DNA of 64,000 nucleotides from Macrocystis pyrifera (lineage: Eukaryota > Sar > Phaeophyceae > Laminariales > Laminariaceae), in the NCBI GenBank assembly GCA_031763025.1, contig JASSKH010000023.1, forward strand, positions 1,736,001 to 1,800,000. Reading direction: 5' to 3'. A program made the translations under genes and the position numbers. Each line of letters begins with the position of its first letter. Within the stretch, counting starts at the first letter, position 1. The notes under the pieces were generated by a model that saw nothing but the letters and a program-made list of their open reading frames with translations, was not told the origin of the DNA and did no database searches. Positions 34,601-41,519 of this stretch are shown piece by piece.

Positions 34601-37600
34601 ATTACACTTGGAATAAGAGTTCATATAGAGCAGTACTGAAAGGGTTATCAAGTGGTCGAGCGTGGAAGTGGCTTCTTGAAGGCGAGAGTCTCCCTCCCAC
34701 GACCATCAGCATCATGTGGGATTTGGTATGGAAATTGGGTGTTAGTAGTCTCCCACTACTACTATCATACAGGTAATGAGGGGTACGAATGGGAATGTGT
34801 TTTGGAAGTGGCACAATAAGTGCATGCTGGAGGCCCAACGGCAAATATAGCACAGGTAGATAGATCTGCATTGGCGCCTTGGATCTGCTGGAGGTGAAAA
34901 TCCCCGAGCATTACGTGTATAGTATAGATATTGTGCAGCATGCCATTAGCCCCCTTTGGGGGAAAATTAGTTGAAAAGTACATCAGAGATAGACGTTGTT
35001 GCTGTACAGTGCTATACTAGGAGGGTCTAAGTACGGAAGTGGGTCGTTAAAAGTGAGAGGCTCCCAACTAATATCATGTGGGATTTAGTATTGGAGTGGA
35101 TTTGTTGGAAGTGAGACTCTCCCACCCAACACGATCATGTGGGATCAGGTATTGCGATGGGTTGCTGGAGGATAGAGTCTTGTCACCTCTATCGTATGAG
35201 ATTAAAGCACGGGAATGGATTGTTGGAGGTGAGAGTCTCCCACAACTATCCTATGGAATTTTATGAATGTTTGATTGTTGGAGGTGACACGGTACCCAGG
35301 GCAACAGCATCGCGACGCCTCCCCCCCCCCCCCCCCCCCCCTCTCCCTCCCTAACAAGGTCCGCATCACAAGATGTTCTTCGTAGGATGCAGCTCACCCT
35401 TCATGCGACTCGCCGAACACCTCACGGCGTTTTGCGCTTGGTTCAAGCAATGTCTGCCCGGTCGGTGGAAACCCGATGTGCCCCGGCATTGTGCAAAGGG
35501 CTGCAAACGTCTATGGCCATACGATTGCATGACATGAGTACCCCCCCCCCCTCTTTCCCGCGTGACGATCGTCTCTTGTCTGTAAAGCCTTTCTGCTAAC
35601 ACACACGATCCCCCTCGGATGTCGGTAACACGCGTACTTGTACTTCCCAGATCGACATGGCCCCTTTCCTCTCCGGCAAAACCACTCTCCCGCACCCCGC
35701 CCCCCCCTCTCTCCCTTGCAACAATCGCCTCCTGCTCTAAAATATCTTGATGCTGACACAAATGACCCCCCTCCTCTTCCCGGTGCAGGTGGTATGCTCC
35801 CGCCGGCAGGACTCGCGGTACCTCCTCGGCGCCCTCCTGCCCGTGCTGAAGGCCATCAAGAAGCTCGACGGGGTAGAAACCCTTTCTGGTGGCGAAGCTT
35901 CTGCCCTCAGCAAGCGGCTTCGGGTGAAAAATACGATGGGTTAGGGTCAGGGTATTGTACGCGATATTCGGGGGGGGGACAGAGACCTTCCTGATATCGC
36001 TAAAGGCTCCCGGTTAATACCTTTGCTCCGCGGTGGACCCTTCCCATTCCGCACTCTGCTCCCAGCCACGACGTGCAGACGTACAATTAGGGAGAAAATA
36101 ATGCCCTGGAGAAGAAACAAAGCTCTGGATAAGAGAAAATAGCGTGTGCTTGGGGATTGTGGGAGGATATATGACGAGAAAATGCGAGTTTATAGTTAAG
36201 ACGCGGCAAAAGAAAGGTACTACTCTGTATCCCTTTCGAGATCCTCGCCTCGAGACTGAAATGAATGGTACCGCTGACCGCGCTGTGATCTCCGAATATA
36301 AATAAATCGGGGCCGGTGACTTTTTTCTCGAACAAAACCTCCAAACGCACACAAGTTGATGACGGTAACAATCATCCGCCTGCGGGAGTTGTCAACCAAT
36401 ATGCTTTAGTGAGGAGGTGGGTTGTGTGGAGTGTCCACCATAAATCTGAAATTTTAGTGTTAGTCTGGACTGTTCAACGATTGCGCTGTGATAAAAAAAA
36501 TAGTGTAGACTGTCAACCATTGTGTTTGTTCATAATGGGTCATTAGTTTGGACTCTCAAGCATCATGATGTGATGAAAAGGTAGTGTGTATCGTCAACCA
36601 TAATGTCGTAAGGAAGTGTTGGTGTGGGTTGTGAATCAGCCACTATGACGTGATGGAGAGTTGTCCAAACTGGGACCAAGTCGTATAATAATTCCGCATC
36701 TAATGGCACCCCGACCGGTGTAACTTATTTATCGTCCCGAAATCGCAGGCACTCTACACCCTGCGCTTGTGCAAGTGCAAGCCCAGGGTCGACGACGAGA
36801 CGGGGAGAAACAGGGGACGATACCGAAAGCTTTCCCTCTCAAACGGCCGAGGCGTTCTCCCAGCTTATGGGTCTCTGCCGCACCTGGGAAAAGAACGCCC
36901 CTCTCGCCTCGCTAGCGCTGGAAGGGGCCCTGTGCTGCCTTGGGTCGCTCAAGGGTCGTCCCTCCAGCAGCAAGGACAGAGGAGGGGGGGGGGGCGGGGG
37001 TGGAGGCGCTTGATGGGGCCTTGAAGGCGCTCGCCACGGCTGTGCGGGGCTATTTCGGGAAAAAGCGCGGGAGCGGCTTGACCGCGTCTCAGGTTAGCGT
37101 GCCGCCTCTATGCTGCTTAAGTTCCGCTCTTGTTGTCGTCCGAAAAATGCACGCTTTGATAGAGGTGGGTCCGCCTTCTATTTTTATATTTTCTTGAGAT
37201 GCCTCACGTGAGGATAGCTACAGTATTGTTTAAAGGGTCAATTTATTCCCTAAAGGGTCAACTAATACCCCGCATATACGTGCATAAACACGGGTACTTA
37301 CCGCTCAAACAACCATAGTTGTAGTTCCAGCCTATATGTACCTTTACAACCAACGCTATACGTACCCCACCAAAATTATGATCTGGAGAAAAATGAAAGC
37401 GCGACTCCTATAGCCTTGGTATACATGGGAAAAAAAAAACTGGTGTAAAGCACAAATCACATTGCTCAGTTGAGGAGCCTCGTCAGTCACAAATATTTGT
37501 GGGATCAAAAAGTGCTACCTACTCCTTATCTCACCACACGCCCGAAACACAAGTGTGTGGGGTCAAAGCTCGCTACGTACCCCTCTCGTATAAAGTGGTA

Positions 37601-40145
37601 AACTTGCCGTGTTGGTTGAAGGGCCCCGTTGGTCAGACATTGCGTCCCTCTCTTGCAACCGGTCCCCAACCCGAACCTGTAACCGACTCCTATTAATATC
37701 TAGTTATGGTCAGCCGAACTCACAGCCCTCTCTCGGTGCCTCGAGAATAGTGTTTGGGTGAGGTATAGATACAGACTTACCTCCTCAAGTGAGACGCTGA
37801 TAAGCATGAACTAAAACCCCACGCCTATCGTCGCATCAGTCCAACCATAGCATCAGTTCAACCACAACAACGTTCCTTCGTTTTCGATCACTTTGGTTGT
37901 CTCCTTTTTTGTTACTACTGTCGACACTGTCGGCGCAGGTGGAGGAAGTTTTGCGCCGCTTTCCGGACGTTATGGTGCCGGTTCTCGTCGACGCGGCCGC
38001 CGGAGCGGCGGCGAGCGACTTCCTCAGGACGGAGGCCTTCCGCTTGCTGTCAGGCTCCCTTCAGAGGTGCGCGTCTACGCAAGGGTTTCGACTAACAAGG
38101 CGTGTTTTTCCGGGGATGAATGTTGCACACCTTGGACAAAGCATCGATCCCCTCTTCATGATCTAGTTCTTTCAAGGCTGACAGATCATCTACTCCCGAT
38201 ATTGTATCATCTGTATTATCTAGCTCATGTTGCCCGGTGGGACCCTCATATGCCCCGAACGATTTACAGTAGCACTCTCTTCCTGGGTTGGGTATGTGCT
38301 GTAAATATGTGCAGATCCTGCGCAAGCTCTCATAGCGGCAGGTGAGGAACCCGATGATCTATCTGTAGATGATCTATTTGTAGATGGTCTATCTGTAGAT
38401 GATATGTCCGAGAGTCTTCACAGAGGTGCGCATACGGTGGAATTTTGACGGCAAAAATGTGTGTGTGTTCTCCCAAGGATTTGGGGCTTGTACCGTATTA
38501 CGGGAGACCATAGTGAATAGGACCAAATATTGTTAGTAAAAATAGCGACACATACAGTTTTTTGTGTGCACCGTAGGTCCTACCTGGTATTTGCTATGCC
38601 CCCCCGTAATAGTAGAAGACTTGAGTGAACACACCGCCTTGAACGATTGATTTTGGGTGGCTTATTTTCTCCACAACTAATCGGGAAGAGTGCAAACGCC
38701 GAGCAATGCGTCTAGGGAAGTACCTTTATTTTGTTGTATGTGCTCAACGTGCCTTGCTCTGGAGAACATCGTTCCGAAATTCACCCCCTCAGGGGATATG
38801 ATGCATTTTCACCCGTGTGTCATACGCCTGCTACTATTAATAGATTATGCAAGGGAGGCCTCTGAGATTCAAAGTTTGGTTTGGGGAGTTTTTTGTGGTT
38901 GCGATTGGTCAGCACCACGCTTTTTCAAAGGAGGGTGGATGGTCGAATCCCCCCGCCTGCTGCCAGGCGTCCTTCGGATGTATGCCTCGCGTGGGATTAA
39001 TACTGAAAAAGCAGTGAAAAAAGCAGTGAAACAAATATGTGTATGATGAGGAAACAACGAAATGAGCCCCGAAATGTGGAGGTGTCTTTATTGGAAGTAG
39101 GAACGGTGCTCCGTCTCGAAAGGGATACGTGGTCCGTGACCAAGTGACTGAGGCAAACAACAGATGAGTACGCCCCCCTCCCCTCCTCTCCGCTCTCTCC
39201 TTCTGACTGTGTTTACTGGCCGTCATCCTGCGTGCACCCGTGACCTTAAACGTATGATCACCATGTCATTGCTGCCTCCTGCTGTGCCTACTGTCGTGTC
39301 GCGTGGTGTACCGAAGGCGAGCGTCGATGGACCCGTCGTCAAGGAAGGCTCTACTCGCGCATTGCCCGGTCATCTTCAAGGCCCTCGGCGACGTTCTCTC
39401 CAACACGGCAGCCACAGCAGCAGCTGCAGCGGCAGCAGCAGCAGCAGCGATATCAACAGCAGAAGCGGGAGCAACGGCGGAGGCGGCCGGGGCGGGGGCA
39501 CCCAAGTCCGAGGCTAATCCTGACACTCCTACCAAGAAAAACCAATCGAAGAAAGTCAACAACACCCCCTCCTCCTCGTCCTCCTTCACCATGCTCAAGG
39601 CTAAGCGCCTTAAGCCGCTGCTTGGCTGCCTGACCCACACTATCCAAGCAGACGAGGGCATCGACTCTCTCGCAGCGTTGACCTCGGAGGCGCAGGCACT
39701 CAGGACCGCGCTCGAGTCGGTCGGGGAGGCTAGCGCCAGCCTCCCCATGCAGCTCCTTTGCGGCGAAGTCGCGCAAGTCCTCGATGTTTTCGGGGTTGTG
39801 GAGGAGGCGAAGGAGGGCCAGAAGAAGAAAAAGAAGAGTAAGGACAAGGCTTCGCCTAAAGCCAAGCGCAAAGCGACGGCGGCGGTGGACGACCCGGTCG
39901 CGGCCGACAGTCCCGCGCCGGCCGGCCGAGGGGAGGGGGGGGGCGGGGACGCGGAGCAGGTGGCCCCGAAGAGCAAGAAGAAGAAAAGGAGGAGGGAAAG
40001 CAAAGACGGCCAGGAGGGGGTGACGATGACACAGACATGCGCTACAGCACGCTGTCCTTACCTTGGGGGTTTGCGAGTAGAAATGCTCACATCTTGGTCT
40101 TGTTCGGGCGTGATGGGGCGAGACGGCGGGGTGATGACGGCCTGA
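15824..40145 (+). CDS. POL5: POL5/MYBBP1A-type nucleolar protein (DNA polymerase phi family), 22 exons
   Basis: Family knowledge: POL5/MYBBP1A proteins are large helical-repeat nucleolar proteins needed for rRNA transcription and ribosome assembly; the polymerase name is historical. Seen: 22 exons at 15824-16050, 16879-17041, 18058-18228, 19083-19246, 19853-20008, 20703-20849, 22048-22128, 23593-23670, 23978-24055, 24668-24772, 25707-25779, 28220-28555, 29730-30102, 31340-31542, 31959-32052, 32886-32968, 33493-33638, 34271-34471, 35789-35923, 36749-37092, 37939-38066 and 39317-40145. That gives about 1437 residues after one-base corrections in exons 4 and 20 (human MYBBP1A is about 1330). Signatures: YAVKRLVRGMCSSRESARQG, ERELVLGRLLG, VWSAVVDGGLTNSSLNSK, an acidic D/E tract (exons 14 and 17), and a Lys-rich C-terminus like other family members. 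Exon 8 lacks a normal donor. Either the gene is intact and the sequence has small errors, or it is decaying. Confidence 0.85.
16560..16620. repeat. (CTG)n microsatellite in POL5 intron 1
   Basis: About ten CTG/TGC triplets. A related GCTGCTGCTGCC stretch lies at 16,130-16,165. Confidence 0.9.
16680..16858. repeat. Telomere-like CCCTTA/CCCTA tract upstream of POL5 exon 2
   Basis: About 30 degenerate CCCTTA, CCCTA and CCCTTAC units ending about 20 bases before the exon 2 acceptor. It is similar to the complement of TTAGGG/TAGGG telomere repeats but interspersed with variants. Confidence 0.85.
16879..17041 (+). CDS. POL5: POL5 exon 2 (most conserved N-terminal segment)
   Basis: Acceptor CCGCCAG, donor GAG|GTGAGC, phase 2 in and 0 out. 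Encodes YAVKRLVRGMCSSRESARQG followed by FASCLAKVL, the hallmark 'Y.lkRLirGLxSsRexARxGFxxxLxxvL' of POL5/MYBBP1A. This is the strongest evidence for the gene identity. Confidence 0.92.
17536..17640. mobile_element. MITE family 1, copy 1 (105 bp)
   Basis: Terminal inverted repeats TTACGGGGGACCATAGTAAA / TTTACTATGGTCCTCCGTAA. TA flanks the left side and a mutated CA the right, as for Tc1/mariner (Stowaway-like) non-autonomous elements. In POL5 intron 2. Confidence 0.88.
18058..18228 (+). CDS. POL5: POL5 exon 3
   Basis: 57 codons, phase 0; acceptor TCGCAG, donor AAAG|GTGGGG. Encodes ERELVLGRLLGVSSLALSG, matching the family 'eexdvxxGrlfgxxalxxSg' segment. Confidence 0.85.
19083..19246 (+). CDS. 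POL5: POL5 exon 4, with a frame break in a G10 run
   Basis: Acceptor TTGCCAG, donor CTGCAG|GTCACG. Begins AVCELYTKRKWLGQATGEAA (family 'lxxLxxkKsWLrExaxxxl'). After ten G at 19169-19178 the family-like continuation FSRMALPLLVPLLKG is in another frame. The exon is 164 bp; 165 would be phase-consistent, so one G appears to be missing from the run. Confidence 0.75.
19376..19464. mobile_element. MITE family 2, copy 1
   Basis: Inverted ends TACCACT... / ...CAAAGTGGTA with an internal ACGGYCCTTxTATT / ACATTAAGACCGT pairing. TA lies at each end. In POL5 intron 4. Confidence 0.7.
19853..20008 (+). CDS. POL5: POL5 exon 5
   Basis: 52 codons, phase 0; acceptor AATGCAG, donor GCAG|GTGGGC. Encodes VPDLTPDQLLLSLGLRAIMR, matching the 'xTPexLxLxLxLq' segment of the family. 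Confidence 0.8.
20703..20849 (+). CDS. POL5: POL5 exon 6
   Basis: 49 codons, phase 0; acceptor GTTGCAG, donor GAGAG|GTGGGT. Encodes FPKVHSVWGRLWDDIG, equivalent to the family 'hPxlHxVWxxll' motif. Confidence 0.83.
21675..22020. repeat. Degenerate tandem repeat CATGACCTTGAA in POL5 intron 6
   Basis: More than 25 degenerate units of a 6/12-base motif (CATGACCTTGAACATGACC) ending about 28 bases before the exon 7 acceptor. Confidence 0.88.
22048..22128 (+). CDS. POL5: POL5 exon 7
   Basis: 27 codons, phase 0; acceptor GCTGTCAG, donor CAG|GTGCGC. Encodes VWSAVVDGGLTNSSLNSK, matching 'fWxxvVDxxLxxsSxexK', one of the best conserved blocks of the family. Confidence 0.85.
23137..23219. mobile_element. 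MITE family 2, copy 2
   Basis: Starts CCGCTCTGTCCCAAAATATA and ends CAGTGTGGTA. Same termini as the copies at 19376 and 63415, more diverged. In POL5 intron 7. Confidence 0.65.
23593..23670 (+). CDS. POL5: POL5 exon 8, donor site abnormal
   Basis: Acceptor TTTTTTAAG. Encodes VWHVLSPGIVRVLLNPH, matching the 'xxlLsxnxxrxLinq' segment. After 78 bp (phase 0, as exon 9 requires) the DNA reads TAAGGTGGGT: a stop codon if read on, or a GTAAGG donor that has lost its G. The nearest GT donor, at 23675, would leave phase 1 and include the stop. Confidence 0.55.
23740..23900. repeat. T-rich degenerate repeat (GTTTACTCT) before POL5 exon 9
   Basis: Degenerate units of about 9-12 bases (TGTTTACTCTG, GGTTACTCT), pyrimidine-biased on the sense strand, about 80 bases upstream of the acceptor. 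Confidence 0.8.
23978..24055 (+). CDS. POL5: POL5 exon 9
   Basis: 26 codons, phase 0; acceptor GAGACAG, donor GAG|GTATGT. Encodes NYLFSLVRMTLEQLPKVVG, like the family 'xxLhxxAxxxlxxL' helix. Confidence 0.75.
24500..24640. repeat. Degenerate (CTTGTATC)n repeat before POL5 exon 10
   Basis: About 15 degenerate CTTGTATC/CCTTGTCC units, T/C-rich on the sense strand, ending about 30 bases before the acceptor. Confidence 0.85.
24668..24772 (+). CDS. POL5: POL5 exon 10
   Basis: 35 codons, phase 0; acceptor GCGTCAG, donor ACAG|GTCAGT. Encodes LLQRGTIRFDSLAGVAVVSS, matching the 'lxgxxGxxxFDxxTktxxvxxLl' block. Confidence 0.8.
25185..25680. repeat. Degenerate tandem repeat of about 60-80 bp before POL5 exon 11
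   Basis: Five or six diverged units built around GCTCTCTTGTCTGGTTTG..GTCGTCTGTTGAAC..ATCAGCTA. The last unit ends about 25 bases before the acceptor. Confidence 0.82.
25707..25779 (+). CDS. POL5: POL5 exon 11
   Basis: 73 bp, phase 0 in and 1 out; acceptor CTGCAG, donor GCGAG|GTGAGT. Encodes EALNAHVEFLKGVVQGQ, the helix linking the FD block to the variable linker of exon 12. Confidence 0.75.
25796..26060 (+). repeat. Interspersed repeat B copy
   Basis: Contains CATGTTGCCGGGTGGGAGCC, TGTTTTGTTTCCTGGGTGCA, TACTGTACGGATCCTGCGCA and GATC-rich ends. Begins about 16 bp after the POL5 exon 11 donor. Confidence 0.75.
26352..28100. repeat. (GCTGT)n pentanucleotide microsatellite, about 1.75 kb
   Basis: About 350 copies of GCTGT, nearly perfect; the interruptions are whole-base losses (GCTGCTGT, GTGTGCTGT), with GCTAT variants only at the 3' end. 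A pentamer without stop codons leaves long open frames on both strands (up to 635 codons of AVLCC- or STAQH-type repeats). These are not genes. It lies in the large POL5 intron 11. Confidence 0.98.
28220..28555 (+). CDS. POL5: POL5 exon 12
   Basis: 336 bp, phase 1 at both ends; acceptor TCCGTAG, donor GGAG|GTGGGT. Glu/Thr/Ser-rich linker, then RARAVEALCSLARSG (family 'RxWxldxLxxlxr'), a Gly-rich insert, and NTAEFFLETGFFAP (family 'vlxFLaxhgFF'). Confidence 0.85.
28605..28710 (+). repeat. Interspersed repeat A copy (diverged)
   Basis: Shares GTACTCATG..GCATGGC..GT..GTGACCATAGACTCGC..CGGAACGGAGC..TTTTCACCxACCAGGCAGAC with the other A copies. Starts about 50 bp after the POL5 exon 12 donor. Confidence 0.7.
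29395..29672. repeat. Degenerate tandem repeat of about 36 bp before POL5 exon 13
   Basis: Six or seven units of the type CACCCCTTACGAAATTxACC..TTCTC, C/T-rich on the sense strand, ending about 55 bases before the acceptor. Confidence 0.85.
29730..30102 (+). CDS. POL5: POL5 exon 13
   Basis: 373 bp, phase 1 in and 2 out; acceptor GATTGCAG, donor CAAG|GTGCGA. Encodes ARLSELCRSKFFSVVADIA, a Ser/Lys low-complexity insert and LEALWALHEAWQGLEKGG, matching the 'xxxsxxcrxrffSxLxdl' region. Confidence 0.85.
30214..30319. mobile_element. MITE family 1, copy 2 (106 bp)
   Basis: Ends TTGCGGGGGGTCCATAGTTA / TAACTATGGACCCCCGTAA with TA on both sides. Interior shared with the other copies (TTACTAACAATATT region inverted). 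In POL5 intron 13. Confidence 0.9.
30690..31010. repeat. Degenerate tandem repeat GGCCAGGCTATCGTGATT
   Basis: About 15 units of an 18-24-base motif (CTATCGTGATTGGCCAGG with variants) in POL5 intron 13. Confidence 0.88.
31340..31542 (+). CDS. POL5: POL5 exon 14
   Basis: 203 bp, phase 2 in and 1 out; acceptor TTTCTAG, donor CACCG|GTGAGA. Encodes GILLMVSLHLLEGSKGD, then an aspartate/glutamate run, the start of the central acidic region found in POL5 proteins. Confidence 0.8.
31600..31860 (+). repeat. Interspersed repeat B copy
   Basis: Contains GGCTCATGTTGCCGGGGCGG, TTACTAGGTTGGGC, GTACGGACCCTGGTCCTCAT. In POL5 intron 14. Confidence 0.7.
31959..32052 (+). CDS. POL5: POL5 exon 15
   Basis: 94 bp, phase 1 in and 2 out; acceptor GTGGCAG, donor GCCAG|GTGAGC. 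Encodes DPDPLAMLADVLVAVVAEPS, matching the family block 'dPlxvLvDxLlsLLsxps', a strong signature. Confidence 0.87.
32590..32875. repeat. Degenerate T-rich repeat (TTCCGTGATTTTG) before POL5 exon 16
   Basis: About 18 units of a 13-16-base motif ending about 12 bases from the acceptor. Pyrimidine-rich on the sense strand and plausibly acting as the polypyrimidine tract. Confidence 0.85.
32886..32968 (+). CDS. POL5: POL5 exon 16
   Basis: 83 bp, phase 2 in and 1 out; acceptor GGCAAG, donor CGAAG|GTGAGC. Encodes RVWGMVCGTLPLTKSALETL, the family 'vFxxfcxxlTxxaLxxLl' block. Confidence 0.83.
33240..33410. repeat. Degenerate GTTATGTTGTATT repeat in POL5 intron 16
   Basis: T/G-rich units (TTATGTTGTATTGTG) about 80-250 bases upstream of the exon 17 acceptor. 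Confidence 0.7.
33493..33638 (+). CDS. POL5: POL5 exon 17 (acidic tract)
   Basis: 146 bp, phase 1 in and 0 out; acceptor GTGTAG, donor GGAG|GTGACT. Almost wholly Asp/Glu/Ser with a run of more than ten Glu, corresponding to the long acidic stretch in yeast POL5 and animal MYBBP1A. Confidence 0.82.
34271..34471 (+). CDS. POL5: POL5 exon 18
   Basis: 67 codons, phase 0; acceptor CCCGCAG, donor TTGGAG|GTGAGA. Encodes VKLDASDLEELLRGND (family 'mxxlDexLaxxf') and ends with a helix corresponding to 'hFKxRvlDLLe'. The 3' end and its donor are duplicated several times downstream. Confidence 0.85.
34660..35300 (+). repeat. Tandem degenerate copies of the POL5 exon 18 3' end and donor
   Basis: Around 34470 the real exon end reads CTTGGATCTCTTGGAG|GTGAGAGTCTCC. 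Diverged copies follow at about 34672, 34740, 34880 (here with the longer upstream exon part GGCCCAACGGCAAA..GCGCCTTGGATCTGCTGGAG), 35030, 35100, 35160, 35220 and 35275. Each retains (TT)GGAGGTGAGAGTCTCCCAC-like DNA. They are intronic; the open frames are broken. Confidence 0.8.
35367..35548 (-). repeat. Interspersed repeat A copy
   Basis: Reverse-orientation copy with GATGCAGCTCACCCTTCATG, GCGACTCGCCGAACACCTCA, CTTGGTTCAAGCAATGTCTG, CCCGGCATTGTG and a final CATGACATGAGTACCC. In POL5 intron 18. Confidence 0.85.
35582..35687 (-). pseudogene. Diverged fragment copied from the UFD2/UBE4 exon 11 boundary
   Basis: The minus strand here aligns without gaps, at roughly three quarters identity, with the plus strand at 3615-3720, which spans the 5' edge of UBE4 exon 11 and the preceding intron. 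Shared landmarks: GTCGATCTGGGAAG, ACAAGTACG, TCCGAGGGGG. Most differences are transitions. Located in POL5 intron 18, next to an interspersed repeat A copy. Confidence 0.75.
35789..35923 (+). CDS. POL5: POL5 exon 19
   Basis: 45 codons, phase 0; acceptor GGTGCAG, donor CGG|GTGAAA. Encodes YLLGALLPVLKAIKKL, a C-terminal helix of the family's moderately conserved tail. Confidence 0.78.
36749..37092 (+). CDS. POL5: POL5 exon 20, two frame breaks
   Basis: Acceptor AATCGCAG, donor CTCAG|GTTAGC. Opens in frame as ALYTLRLCKCKPRVDDE. One surplus base in a G4 run near 36802-36815 restores DDTESFPSQTAEAFSQLMGL, and a second in the G11 run at 36984-36994 restores VEALDGALKALATAVRGYFG. The exon is 344 bp; removing two bases gives 342, phase 0 at both ends. 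Confidence 0.7.
37939..38066 (+). CDS. POL5: POL5 exon 21
   Basis: 128 bp, phase 0 in and 2 out; acceptor GGCGCAG, donor CAGAG|GTGCGC. Encodes VEEVLRRFPDVMVPVLVDAA, a helix typical of the family's C-terminal region. Confidence 0.78.
38100..38410 (+). repeat. Interspersed repeat B copy
   Basis: Contains CTAGCTCATGTTGCCCGGTG, TCTTCCTGGGTTGGG, GCAGATCCTGCGCAAGCTCT and then GATGATCTATCTGTAGAT units. In POL5 intron 21. Confidence 0.75.
38498..38609. mobile_element. MITE family 1, copy 3 (112 bp)
   Basis: TTACGGGAGACCATAGTG...GCTATGCCCCCCCGTAA flanked by TA on both sides. Near the right end it carries a local ACCTGGTATT insertion containing the TACCTGGTA motif. In POL5 intron 21. Confidence 0.88.
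39317..40145 (+). CDS. POL5: POL5 exon 22 (terminal)
   Basis: Acceptor ACCGAAG (phase 2), stop at 40143-40145. Begins with a helix (LAHCPVIFKALGDVL), then an Ala-rich insert with a run of eleven or more Ala, a helix (MLKAKRLKPLLGCLTHTI), and Lys-rich stretches (KKKKKSKDK, KSKKKKRRR) that look like nucleolar localisation signals. The last 40 residues are less convincing, so the true stop could lie in a different frame after an unrecognised intron. Confidence 0.75.
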
Positions 40146-41068
40146 ACCATCCTAGGCGACGAGCTCTTTAGTTGGGCGGACACCGTAAATAGTTGTTCCC
40201 GTGTTTTGTTGTTGGAAGAGCACACCTACCTACAGACGTTTTGAATATGGGACCTCTAAACTATTAATAATGGCGGAGGTGCGCGGAGAGTCGTCTGGTG
40301 TACCTGGTATGTCAGTGGTACGCGGTATGATATACGCACCCAGACACGGCGTACTACCTGCACTGGCGGCAGGACTGAAGTTGCAATGCCCACGATATTT
40401 GCACCATGCATCACTCTTGGAGTGCACGAATGATACCATGGATATGATCCTGGTGCGATCTTGATTGCAAGTGATAAGGGATGGTGAAGTGCAGCCCGCA
40501 CGTCGGGCCGTTTTCTCGAGTCGGGCCGTTCCCTTGCGTAGTGCGGTGCATGCGCTGTAGTACTTGGTGCTTGTTTCTCTTCCAACGAGACGCGTTTAGC
40601 CTGTTCTTGTCACGCCGAGCCTGATTTCACGGAAATGAGCTACGCGCGTGCGTATTTTATCGTCATGATTATCATGGTGGTGGCGCCCTATAAGGTAAAC
40701 CTCTTATTCTTGCTACTGTATTAGAGGTATCATATATAGTCTATACGTAGCACCAAACATTCCTGAGGCTCCTGTCGAGGGCTCTATACCCCAGCAATCA
40801 ACCCACTTTTGATGAATATTGCAACCTAAGCCCGATACCCAATGAAATGGTCTTGCAAACAACAGTTTTGTTGTGCACAATAGACATCGGTTGGATGCAA
40901 ATGTATTGGGTAGATTGAGAGTTCAGAAGCCCCGTCAGTGGGAAATGTAAGGGTTTGAAAGTGAAACCCCGATCTTGACGGCACGCATCTCCCTTCTTTC
41001 GTGGCACCCATTGGCGATGGTCCCCCAAGTCGTACCGCCCCACACGGTGTGGAAACCTCAACCCCACT

Positions 41069-41519
41069 TGTGGTGGAAATCGAGTTTATAAGTCTTAAAT
41101 TCATGTAGCGTTTGTTACGTAACATTTTTAGTCTACATTTCCCTACAATGGCGTCGTCGGCAGGACGTGAGATTTTGAAGAGCGAGGTCCGTGGTTCGAT
41201 TCTCGCCTTCGTCCCCCAAGAAAAAAGGAAAAAAAAAAAAAGGGGAATATCTCATGTTCAAGAACCTGTAAAACTCACTCACTTAGAAAACACCTAGAAA
41301 GGAACGATGAGAGCAATGCGATCATTGCATACTGAGTCCGGTACCGAAAAGTCGGAGGTAAAACTTGGATACTCATAGAGTCTCATCGGGGTTCCTGACT
41401 TACTCGCAAGGAGAGATAAGTCAGGTTTAGTGAGGGAGAATGTGGTGGAAATCGAGTTTATAAGCCTTAAATTCATGTAGCGTTTGTTACGTAACATTTT
41501 TAGTCTACATTTCCCTACA
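41069..41519 (+). mobile_element. TRIM/SMART-like LTR element, 451 bp, with 4-bp target duplication
   Basis: Two 79-bp direct repeats (41069-41147 and 41441-41519) differ at one base, start TG and end CA. One base after the left repeat comes TGGCGTCGTCGGCAGGAC, which fits a tRNA primer-binding site (TGG start). A purine tract GTGAGGGAGAA directly precedes the right repeat. CACT flanks both sides (41065-41068 and 41520-41523). The 293-bp interior has no coding capacity. Confidence 0.85.

Noticed and set aside
41149-41215. tRNA-like stretch inside the TRIM element
   Set aside because: Only a box B-like T loop is present; no D arm or acceptor pairing. The TGG-starting part fits a primer-binding site better.
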